Shown in pieces: positions 13,631 to 24,072 of a DNA stretch of 64,000 nt (position 1 is the first letter of the stretch; each line of letters begins with the position of its first letter). The DNA lies in assembly GCA_031841125.1 (NCBI GenBank), contig CM063106.1:6076001-6140000 (forward strand). Reading direction: 5' to 3'. Under the pieces are notes generated by a model. That model was not told where the DNA came from and did no database searches. It saw only the letters and a program-made list of their open reading frames with translations. Made by a program: the position numbers and the translations under genes. Source of the stretch: Acanthococcus lagerstroemiae (Eukaryota; Arthropoda; Insecta; Hemiptera; Eriococcidae).

Positions 13631-13709
13631 ATCAATATTGTTACGCAGATTTTGTTTTATAATCGTTGTTTTTATACGATTTTTGTTTTTGTGATCGAGC
13701 ATTGATGTT

Positions 13710-13710
<1 letters not shown>

Positions 13711-13747
<37 letters not shown>
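13711..13747 (-). repeat. Poly(A) block (37 T on the plus strand)
   Basis: A run of 37 T on the plus strand reads as poly(A) on the minus strand, directly after the RTE-B codons for SQTWALK, an in-frame stop and an AATAAA-like sequence. It looks like the tail of a prematurely polyadenylated retrotransposon RNA, or a tract grown by slippage. Confidence 0.8.
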
Positions 13748-13753
<6 letters not shown>

Positions 13754-15032
13754 TTTCAATGCCCACGTTTGGGAACTATATGTAATGTTGGCAAAATACA
13801 CATAATAAATATCTGACTTTTATGATGGTTTTTGTAGGAGCCTTTTAGAATATTTTTTAGGGACCAGTAACTTCTGCACGTACTTGTTATTCTTGTGTCT
13901 TCTTCCTTCTCGGCTCGGTCTGTCTATGATATTTGTTGACCTGGATAATGACTTGGTGTTGGTGTGGTGGGACGTATGGCGATGCACGTAGCCAAAGTGA
14001 CCCATATGATACCGCAGTCCTGGCCCCGGAAACTACCCTGTCGAGTATCGCATCAGTGGCCGGAGGGAGGCCCTGAGGCCGGGATCAAGCCTCCATTTCG
14101 CCATGTGGCAACCGGTGCGTGCGTCCTGCAAGGGCCACCATGGCGTTCCCTACTGACCGAGCTCCACGCTCCCCGAGTACTCGCCTAGAATTTAGGTCCT
14201 CCACAGCTGGACGCGCTACCTCTTCACTCACCCCTCACCGCCTCATCTTGGCACGCGTGACGACGCAGGCAGGTGGTGACGACGGAGGAGCTCTTTTGAT
14301 TTCCTTCTCGTTTATTTGAGTTTTCCCTGTTTTTCCTTTATCAGATAAAATTCTTGTTTTCCTGACATTCATTGGTAAACCCGGTTCCTCTCCTGTCCTT
14401 TCAAGTTCTTGGATCATTTCCTTTAATTCCTCCTGTGAGTTGGACATCAGAACCACGTCATCCGCAACTCTCAGATTTGAAATCTTTTGCTCGTTTATAT
14501 TTTTTTCTTTGTTTCTCCAGTTCAATTTCCTAAAGATTTCTTCTAAGGCAAGTTGAATAGTATTGGTGATAGTGGGTCCCCCTGTCTAACACTCTTCTTA
14601 ATATCTACATCATGCCGCTTTATATCTATTATTAGTCTAACTTTTAGTCCTTTATGCTGATGGTTTCGAGTATCGAAAGCCTTGTTACAGTCAATCAGCG
14701 CCAGGTTTGATTCTATTTGGTATTCAGTGCACTTTTCTATAATTTGGTTCATTACGTGTACATGGTCGATTGTTGTGTAAAATTTCCGGAAGCCCGCTTG
14801 TTCTGCTGGCTGCTGTTCGTTGATTATGGGCTGGATTCTATTGTATTAGTTTCGAAATATTTTAGAAATAGTTGGACTTAGCGTAATGGGCGATAATTTT
14901 TGATTTTATGTCTTTTCCATTTTTTGAAGAGTAGTATTATAATCAGGTATTTCCATTCTGTTGTAATATTTTCCGTTTTTCAAATAATATTGAATAGTTT
15001 GGTTAGTGTTGTTATGAGCTCTTCGCCCCCCC
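13748..15032 (-). mobile_element. RTE-type LINE family B, reverse-transcriptase fragment, interrupted
   Basis: On the minus strand from about 15032 the reading gives NYRPITLSPTISKIF, then INEQQPAEQAGFRK, NLALIDCNKAFDTRN, VRQGDPLSPILFNL, ISNLRVADDVVLMSNS and, after an interruption, TSTCRSYWSLKNILKG and ILPTLTYSSQTWALK. These are consecutive RT blocks of an RTE-type LINE. The catalytic aspartate of the first block (LIDCNKAFD) and the ADD box are present, with V replacing the usual aromatic residue before ADD. Endonuclease and 5' parts are missing. The reading is split at 13963-14291 by a GC-rich R1 tail inserted in the same orientation, then ends in poly(A). Frameshifts and stops make it a pseudogene. 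It differs from family A in sequence. Confidence 0.8.
13963..14291 (-). mobile_element. GC-rich R1-type LINE 3' end (copy 2), nested in RTE-B
   Basis: About 330 bp closely match the 3' untranslated end of the element at 201-990, from TGTGGTGGGA through the CTCGACAGGG region to the GACGCAGGCAGG region. The element is 5'-truncated within the 3' UTR. RTE-B coding sequence lies on both sides, so this copy inserted into the RTE-B element. I could not define a target-site duplication. Confidence 0.8.
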
Positions 15033-18000
15033 TATTTTATAAGGTCCTACAAAAATTACACGAAAGTCATACAAAGGTCATATTATTGGGAAATAGACAC
15101 CCTGGAATAGGTGCTTTAAAAATGGCTAAAACAGGTCAAATTTCGCCTGGTTCCAAGCTATGCCCAGTTATTTTGAATGCAAAAAACACGAACTTGATTC
15201 ATTATTGATTACTGTACACCACGTTCAGAAACGCACAGAAAATCCATAATTCTAAAATATTTTCTTAAGTCGCAAGCCTTCTGAAATTATTTGATTTTAA
15301 TGAACATGGATGTTCCAATGCTAGCAATTTTCTTCACTAAATGTAAATGAATTAGTAGATTAGTATATTATATCGAAACTTTCATTTCTTGGAAAAAATA
15401 AAATAAATAATAATAGAATAAATAAAAAGGAAAATAACCGCGCAGTAGGTGTTAACTGATTAACTAAAGACTATGAACTAAACTTCTTCTGTGCCGTGTG
15501 GCGTCTTTTATAGTAAATCAACTTCACCGCAGATCGGATGCGCGGCACGACCTTTTGGAAGAAATAAAGCTTGCGTCGCTGGTTGTCGAATACGCTTCGC
15601 AAAAACGGATGAATCCCCTCCCCTGCCTCTAGATGATATAAATAATTCGTCCGCGATCTAGAATTTCGAAGAGCGATACACAAAATCTGAGAATGCCTCA
15701 TTCCCGGTACATATATTGTAAACTACGAATACTAATTCTTTAGGGTGCCGGCATCTTAAGCCAGTATAGTAGCTGACCGCGTGCGCGTGAGCAAAATTGC
15801 ATACACGATTCGCCGTAAATGCGATGTGCTCTGAGTATGTCGCTACACCGGCAGTTCGGCAGCACGCCGCGTCGCGTTGGTTACTCGCTGTTTAATACGA
15901 TTAGCAGTGCCGCCGCGCCTCTGTCTTGAAAATCCGGCTTCACTGAGAGTTTCAAACTTTGAGAACTTCTCCTCAGAATAAGCATTTTCTTGATTGGTAT
16001 TTTTTTCAAGTTGTAATTATGATTCAAGTATTTGTGGTAGATTTTCTGCGATTGACTTGTAAAATCCTCAGAATACCAAAATCCTAGATTTTTGTAAGGC
16101 ATTTGGAAAATCCTGAGCTTGAACGAACGTGAAACGGTTATTTCGATACGTCTTCCGATATACTTTTACGAAAAATTTCAAAATTGGTGATACGCCCCAC
16201 GGAAAGAGAGGGAAAGAAAAATCTAGAACGGAATCCAGATTCTACAGCGATTTCAGAGCCCCGTAGAATTCCTGATGCTAACGTTCCCGATTTCTTTGCT
16301 CAAGGAAATACCGATTCCGGATTTCCGGCTTGATTTTGGAATTGAGTCTGTTGACAAGGAGTCGAGCTTTGTTCAGTTCTGATGGTTACAGAGCTGTCAA
16401 GTTTATGAAAATAATAGTTCTGTCGGGGAATACACATTGATGGCTTGCGAGTGGACAAATATAAGGACTCTTTTACCGTATCGGACTCTTGCCCTATGTT
16501 CCACATTTCAACAACAAGAAGAAAGTATCCAGAAAATATAGTACAGAATATAATATTTCGCTTATTGTTCTGAAAAATGCTGTGATACTTTCAAGAATCT
16601 CGGAGGGGTGTAGTCCCTAAGCCCCTTCTGACTCCGCTTCTATGTTCAAGCATACATGAGAAAAGTGCGAAACACAAGATAGAGTTCTACTGTTACTTTA
16701 TGGGGACTCAAAGATCTGATCTCTTTCACCGACGTACATACCTACAGGCCATTGAGGGGATCGTTTCTGACGTGTTCTGGTGATTCTTGAGTGGTACGGA
16801 CTGTTCTGAAAGGAAGTTTAGCAGGGATGATCTTGCGGCTTTTATGGGGTTCGAACGTGAAGAGTGTATTCAGAGCCGCAGTAAATACGAAATGAAAAAC
16901 AGACGAAAGCGTGTAGAAAGCGCGTGTATTGAATCTAAGAGAGAACAGAATTTATGCGAATGCGAAAACGTATTGACAGAGCGACTGAGATGTAAGCGAA
17001 CTAACTTGAACTCACAAAGCTAAACGTCTAGCTTGGCCATCGAAGGAAGAAAATGATAACGAAAGGAAAAGACATAGTGAGGAAGAAGGAGAATGAGGCA
17101 CTGAAAGAGTCACGCACAGGATGTCAGTACAAAAATGCAGGAGACAAAGGTGTTTTTGTGAGACATTCGCCTCGTGTTACACAGGAAGTGACCAGGCAGG
17201 ACGATTTAACGATTTATACAAAAATTTTAATTCGCGAGGAGAGGATCGCTACAAACTGATAACAGTTTCATTTCACATGTTCTACATTTATCTTAAGCAT
17301 ATATGTAAAATTGTGCTCTATATTGCTCTCTTTAGTGCTAACGAGTAACGAATTCGATGATGATTAGTAGCATGCACCTACTGAAGGAAAAAGGAATAAA
17401 ATATATCAAACGGCCAAAAATGTTAGGTTTTCAGTTTAGAATGCCTCTAATTTTAAAATTTTTTGTATTTTGAATGAACGCTTTTTTCCCCCTTATAAAA
17501 GAGGAATTTTTTAATTTTCCAGCCATCACTTCATTGACTAGAAAAAAATAAGACGATTGCAGTAAACAGGTTTAAAAACTTGGTAAAATTCTAAATACGA
17601 GTATTAAAAAAAAAGTTCATTGACTCAGAACTGAATTTTATGTGAATATCTGAACCTGGAGTATCAGAAGCTCATGTTCGAAAAAAAAAACTTCCGCATT
17701 AAAATAAAGTTAAATCAACTTTCTTGCGCTAATTTTTTTCGCTGATTCGAAATTTGATCTTAAAATCTTAATATCAACCTTTCTTTAGTGTATTTAATAA
17801 AAAAAAAAAAAAAAGATGAAATAAGAAGGCCAATGTTAAAACCACAAAGTCCTACTTTAGACCAGTATTATACACTGATTTCGTTCGAATCAGTTTTTAA
17901 GATTGTTATTCAAGTCTTCTGTAGACCCTCAAACAGGCTTTTGTTTTGATTCTGAAAACAGATTCGGAATCAGAATTTAAAAAATGTAATTTGGTTGTAT

Positions 18001-19085
18001 AACATCCAAATTTTGGAATTTTTGCCTTTTTAATGACAAAGGCTATAATAAAATTCTAATGCCGGATTCAGAATTTGAAATCAGTACGCGATATTTTCCT
18101 TCAGGAGTGTTAAAAGCGTAAAATAGTCTTTTCTCTGTGTAAATTGGTCATTGTGCCAGAGAGGAGGACAAATTCAAAATCGTACCGAAAACCTGGCCTG
18201 TAAATGAGATTTAATTTTCATTATTTTCCCTGATAGATAATTGTTGCAAGGGTCGAAGATAGACCTCAAATATACCAAGAATTGCAGATTGGGCTCTTGT
18301 AGAAGCTAATTACTTACGGAAGAATTGACGGTATATAATAATATCCAAATCCGAATTTGACATCAACATGGAAAACAGGTCCAAAAAAGCTGGTTTCAGT
18401 TCAGTCGTACTAGACAAATTGAAAATTTGTTGGGCAAATGGGTTATCTGACATCCACGACCCCACAAATATACTGCGCCACTTAAAAGTGATGTGTATAC
18501 GATATTAATGGCTGTATATATGAGGGCAGTGCGTGAAGGAATCATCTGAATTACACATTATTATGATTCCGAATCCAATCTCAGGATTAAATTGCTGTCA
18601 AAAATAGTCAAACATTGAATTTTCAAAATTTAAACTCTCTTGTGGAGCTCTAGAAGAAAAGAGTCAACCTCAAAAATGGATTCGCGTAAAATCCACTTGT
18701 GTAGTTCAAAAATTCAGTCTTCAAACTTTCATACAAGAATTTCGATCTTCTTTTTTCAAAATTGATCATGTGCGTTGGTGTGGAAGTAGATTGTCATATT
18801 TCGAGGATTTATTTTTATTTCACGAATGAGGTCGAAATTATGTATATTTTCATGGGTAAGGCTGTGATAATCGTATCTCAAAGAGAAGTCCTTAAAGAGC
18901 GCGTTTTGAAAATTTGTCGCATCTCAATAATCGTAGAAATGTTATGAAACAAGGGACATATTATAGTTGTGGTTTCACCTAACTTCCGTATTTGTAGGAG
19001 ACAATGTTACAATTCCAGTTTGATGTTGGAATACCGTCTCATCCCATCATATCTCTTCATATTATGTTATATTATGACATTCTTA
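15033..19085. other. Unannotated AT-rich sequence
   Basis: No supported gene was found. From about 17640 to 18760 the sequence looks like very old degenerate tandem material: words such as AATTTGAAAT, GATTCNGAAT and CAGAATTT recur at irregular spacing, but no period could be fixed. A-rich runs lie near 17800-17815. Open frames of 60-78 codons at 16787-17348 have no domain signature. Confidence 0.4.
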
Positions 19086-19132
19086 CGACACTTTCCTTTT
19101 ATGAATTAGATTTATTCTAAAGGAAAGTGTCG
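19086..19132. repeat. Perfect 14-bp inverted repeat (hairpin)
   Basis: The arms CGACACTTTCCTTT (19086-19099) and AAAGGAAAGTGTCG (19119-19132) are exact reverse complements around a 19-nt AT-rich loop. No adjacent coding region explains it. It could be the remnant of a tiny foldback element or a transcribed hairpin. Confidence 0.9.
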
Positions 19133-21323
19133 CATCTCTAAAATTATTTGTAGGTTTCATTGGAGTTACCAAGCCAAACATGTCAATTTTTCAATGAATC
19201 CATCTGCACTCCCCTAATCTCGTACTCCAAGTTTCCATTTCGGTTCCGATAGAGTTTTATTCCTGAGAAGGTTACATTACAAATCAAAAATCGATTTTTT
19301 TTCCTTTAAAATTTCGAGAAATGCGAGAAATTGAAAATCTAACGCAAATGGTTTCGTATTATTCTGCATATACACACGCACAAAAAAAGTCTTCTTATTC
19401 TCCTGACTGTAGTTAGTAATTCTTGCATACGTACACAAATTCCAAAAATTATCAATCATAAGAGCAACAGCGTAAATTTCTTGAGGAGGAGTAGGGGGCA
19501 CCAACTTGATTCCGTTCCTGAGATATAAATGCAATTCTTTTTCATTATAATGGAGATAGTAGCCCCTTGTCTCCCTCCCGTGTACGCAATAATATATCGC
19601 GGAATTTACTGAAAGTAAGACTGATACGACTGCCAAATATAGATAATAGTAGACGTCCGTATACCGTATTAATATAATTCTCGTACTCTGTGTTCTTTTG
19701 TAAGAATTTAAGTGAACGAGGTCGTTTCATTCGCAGCTTATTATTAATCTTGATGAGGGTATCAAGCGCTAAGTAGGTAAACGACTATCCCTTACAGAAC
19801 GAAATCTCACCTAATTGCAATCGTTCTGAGGGCTATCGAGCGTCGCCGTCACAGCTATCGGATTAAAAATTTTTTGCATTGAAATTACGTTTTGCGGTTT
19901 CGTAAATTATCGTGTGGCGCCGCTTCTCACCGCTCGTTTTGTTTCGTAAACCTGCTCTTGGCCCTTCTACGAGATTTAATTAAATTCGAACGGAAAATCT
20001 ATCTCGCCGGAATACTACAGTGAAATGTGTTCATTTATGATGAAATCTCTTCGTCTTCTCAACGCACCATCGCTTCGCCAGTTGAAAAATTGAAGAGCCA
20101 AAAAAGAAGTAGCCTCATTGGTACTATTGCGGGGCCAAGCGAGGGAGTATACAGACTGGGGTCGCTCCAAACTTGGATAATATATTATAGGTATGATGTA
20201 ATCAAGCCCTCGAAGGACAATGGCGGCTTACAAAACTAACATCAAATATGCAGGAATGCTCGTTGCTCGTATTCCCAGCATAATAGGCTGAAAAAGTGTT
20301 CGGCCAAACAAAGCTCGTCTAACCGTCATTTTGTAATCTGCTCTGCGAAACCGAGCAACTTCGACTAAAAATAACGTTAAACTTTTAATAACTTTTCTGG
20401 ATGACTCTTGTTGTCGGGAATGCCTTCATGGAGACAATATATTGCTGAATTAATTTTTCCTTGAGCTGGCGTAGCATCGTACGAATAGCAAAGTGATTTC
20501 ACTATTAGCTCTCACTTTCCGTGTAGGTATTATAATTTTACCTGGTACGCTTCCGCTGGAAACTTTCACCAACTTCCCGAACGTTGGAGGAGGGGTTAAA
20601 TTGCCCCGAGACAGATTTTAATTGCGTGATTTATATTGTATCACAAAATTGTACTTCAGTTAGCTCTGTCTGATGGTTATGAATTGTCCCACAATTATAG
20701 CGAGCAAGTTTCTTGGATGAGGGAGGGAGTAAGGGGTAAAGCCAGTAAACTGCCGACGAATTTCAATTGAAACTTCAAAATAAAAAAGTCCTCACTTTTC
20801 TACAAGGATTTGCGGAGTGCCAACTTTTTAAACATCGTGAAAATGTGACAACCCAAAACCCATCGGTCGCTAGGGCCTCGATTATGCCATGGATACAGCC
20901 ACACACACTTGAAATTTTCTGCAGCATTTATATTGTGATGTAGAATTCGGAAGGAAAAGTAAGACCGCTTTAATGAACTTTTCTTACAGGGAGTTGAGAT
21001 TACTGAAGTATTCCATTTTCAATGCTCCAACACGTCGTCAGTGAAAAGAAAAAGTGGTTGACATAAAGTAAGCGCTGCATAGTAGCGATGCAGACAAATA
21101 TCCGATGAATGAAAATATTTGTAGCCACTTTCTATTACGATGTCACTATACTGAGTTTTCATCAATCATTGACTTCGTTCAAAGAGTAGGAGAAATTACT
21201 ATGTCCGCTAATATATAATGTCTGTACCATTTTTTAAAATCAAAATTAAGCATTTTTATCTCCGGGTCTTAATTAACTTTTGTAAATCTCATTATGAATT
21301 CAGTTTTGACCTATTTGACCTAG
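19133..21323. other. Unannotated sequence
   Basis: No supported gene was found. The longest open frame (19277-19636, minus, 119 codons) has no motif I recognise, and frames of this length are expected by chance here. The stretch 19660-20250 is less AT-rich and more CpG-containing than its surroundings but gives no coding or RNA signature. Confidence 0.4.
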
Positions 21324-21362
21324 CAAATAATAATATGTAATAATAATAATAACAATAACAAC

Positions 21363-21401
<39 letters not shown>
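21324..21401. repeat. AAT trinucleotide microsatellite
   Basis: Near-perfect (AAT)n with a few AAC variants in the middle; the 3' half is pure. Confidence 0.95.
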
Positions 21402-21402
<1 letters not shown>

Positions 21403-21404
21403 CT

Positions 21405-21790
21405 TCATTGAAATATGAATAAGTAATCAAGTTAGACCAAAATGAACCGTGAACAACTAAGAAATACCAGAAACTACAAAACCTGAACAGATTTGATGAA
21501 AAAATAAATTAAGAGAAAACCCACTAAAATTTATCAATAACGAACAAAAACAATCGATTATGACCACTCCTGACCGAATATGATCAAAACTGATTAAAAT
21601 TGATTGAACTGGGTTAAAAAAAATCAACACTTATACTACATATTATCAAACGTGTCCGACTAATATTTATCGAAACAGACCAAGAGATCTGATTCAATAA
21701 TTAACAAAAATCAACAAAAACCACTGAATTCGACCACTGACCGTAGTTGATCAAAATTGATCACACTTATGGCTCTGAATCAAAACAGCT
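21405..21790. repeat. Degenerate field of TGATCAAAA-like words
   Basis: Words close to TGATCAAAA, TGATTAAAA, TGACCAAAA and AACAAAAAC recur every 10-14 bp on the plus strand, for example TGATCAAAACTGATTAAAAT near 21580. The period is not constant. It resembles a very old short-unit satellite or an expanded low-complexity tract. No coding signal is present. Confidence 0.5.
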
Positions 21791-22964
21791 TTAATAAAAC
21801 ATTTTGTACTGTCTGGGTTAGTTCAAATCTTCTTCAATGGAGGTATATTTCACGGTGTCCCAAAAAAATTATCAAGAATACTCATTTGCAAGCGAATCAA
21901 GCAACGTGTTTTCAAATTTAAAAAGAATGTCTATGAAACATTCATTATATTTTGAACGGGAATGGTGGGGAGGAGATGAAATTATTTCGTAAATTGGCCG
22001 AAATGAAAATTATATGGTCCTTTTGAGCGTAACGTGGATCCCATCCCCGGCACCTCCTGAATTATTATCAATTCACCTTATAGAGGGCAAATTTTATTTT
22101 GCCTCAAATCCCAAATTCACAGACATAAATCTAGGTAGGTATATACCTTTTTCTCTGTTTCTTGACCAGAATTTGCAAGTTGGAATGGTCAGTTTGTCTT
22201 AAGTTAACCCGCCCCGGGAGAAAGTATGAAGTATGGTTTATCAACTCGTGGTTAGATTAGGTTTTTTTTTTGTTTTTTTTTTTTTAAATTTTCTATCTTT
22301 CTGTTAAATAGCCGAAAATTATCATTTTTTGTATTGAGGGCACATCCGACATAAGACTACAACCTATTAATTTAAAGAAAATCAGCTGTAATTTCGAAAC
22401 TTATGACTATTTTTAGTAACTTCAAAATACATTGCATACGCATTTGCGACCCATATCTCAAATGTGGACCTATAAGTCCGCAAACTCTAAAAATATTATG
22501 AAAAAGAATTTAAAAAATAATAATAATAATAAAATAACCGCAGGATACGTTCAGTCACATGACTACCAACTCAGCGACTGCATTCTCGAAGAAAGTCAAT
22601 CAGTCCTCCCCACTATGTTTGGGTCAACAAGGACACCCTTCTTATACAGCTGGATTTCTGTATTTTTCTTTTCTCTCGTATCACGCCACCCAAATGGGAA
22701 CCATTTTACGATTTTGTTTTATAGAACACACGCGTACAAAAAAAGGGGGCACGGCGCCATGGCGCTTCCTTCGTTCTGACCCGACTTTTTAAAAAAGTCC
22801 ATAAGCGAGTCACTGATCCGCTTTTGGCACTGTACTCTGTAGCGGAAGTAGGTATTGATTTTTTACTGCGAGCAAGACTCAAACGTAATTCCCCAATTTT
22901 GAATCTGACCCGCTTCGCGGCCCAACCCTCGCCGTCACTCGCTTCGCTCGTGTCGGCCTCCCTC
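21791..22964. other. Unannotated sequence
   Basis: Mostly AT-rich with T runs near 22262-22285. The open frame 22432-22779 contains a stretch of asparagine codons from an AAT run and has no domain, so I treat it as chance. Confidence 0.4.
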
Positions 22965-24072
22965 TCCAGAAACTCCCACCTCCACCGAGAAGCCTCCTGT
23001 AGGGTTCCTCTGGTGAAACATGAGATTAAGGTACAGGGGAGGCCAGCAGGAATTTATCCCCACGGAGAGGAAGGAGGAGGTGGCTTTTACTGTTTAGTGT
23101 ATAGAGAGCCCTCCCCCACGACAACTTCTCGTGTTTTACCGCAACCTTCCTCCACGAAGCTCCTTCCTCCACCACGAACCTCCCCAAGGGTAGGCTGCCC
23201 CTAAGAGATTAAGGAGCAGGGTGGGGAACCCGCAGTGAGTTTTTTTCTTCTGGAACCGGTGGTGGCGGCGGATTTTACTGAGCCCATTATATAAAAACAA
23301 CACGGCGCTACATCATCCAGGAGCTCTCTCCACCACCAAGGACCCTCCTGGATTGGGCTATTCTCTGCCTATCACCACCACAGCTGCCCTCCTCTATCAC
23401 AGTCACATTCCCCCATCATGCTCCTCGACGCCCACACCGTGACGCCTTTCTTCGCCGTGGCCGTCCTTCCTCTCCACGAGCTCCCACCTCAATCGAGAAG
23501 CCCTCCCGGGATAAGGTACCTCCGGTGAAACGTGAGATTAAGGTACAAAGGAGGCCACCAGGAATTTATCCCTACGGCGGGGACGTAGGAGGTGGCTTTT
23601 ACTGTTTAGTGTATAGAGAACCCTCTCCCGCCACCACTCCTCGTACTTCACCGCGATCTTCCTCCCCCAAGGTCCCTCCTCCACCATGAACCCTCCCCCA
23701 AGGATACGGCAATTATGGAGAAATGAGCAATGAAAGGGCAGGGTAGGCAACGTGCAGTGGGTTTTTTCTCCCGGAGACGGTGGCGGCGACGGATTGTACT
23801 AAGCTCCCTGCTCCACCATGAACCACCTCCCAAGGGTAGGCCACCCCTGGAGAAATGAGCAATTAAGGAGCAGGGTAGGCAATCCGCAGTAGGTTTTTCT
23901 CCCGGTGGCGGAGGCGGCGGCGGATTTTATTAAGCTCCCTCCTCCATCATAAACTCTCTCCCAAGGGTAGACTACCCTTGGGGAAATGAACAATTAAGGG
24001 GCAGGGTAGGCAACCCACGGTGGATTTTTCTTTTCTCCCGGAGGTGGCGGAGGTGGTGGCGGATTTTACTTT
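22965..24072. repeat. GC-rich hierarchical minisatellite
   Basis: Two unit types alternate. Unit A (about 200 bp, near 22965-23165 and 23473-23675) shares CTCCCACCTC, GAGATTAAGGTACA, CAGGAATTTATCCC and GGTGGCTTTTACTGTTTAGT. Unit B (about 130 bp, near 23165-23290, 23676-23807, 23808-23937 and 23938-24065) shares CCCAAGG, GCAGGGTAGGCAA, TTTTTCTCCCGG and a GGTGGCGGAGG-type block followed by GGATTTTA. The A-plus-B block is repeated at an offset of about 508 bp, and B is tandem three times at the right end. The last B holds a palindrome with 11-bp arms (23960-23970 and 23972-23982). G-rich blocks of GG doublets could form two-tier G-quadruplexes. Open frames across it are artefacts of composition. 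Confidence 0.85.

Noticed and set aside
19277..19636. 119-codon minus-strand open frame as a gene
   Set aside because: No domain, signal peptide or splice context was recognised. Several frames of similar length occur in this window by chance.
21324..21401. Telomeric or centromeric repeat
   Set aside because: It is a simple AAT microsatellite. No TTAGG-type array was seen anywhere.
22824..23204. 126-codon open frame rich in Pro, Ser and Arg
   Set aside because: It lies partly in the minisatellite. Composition alone explains the open frame.
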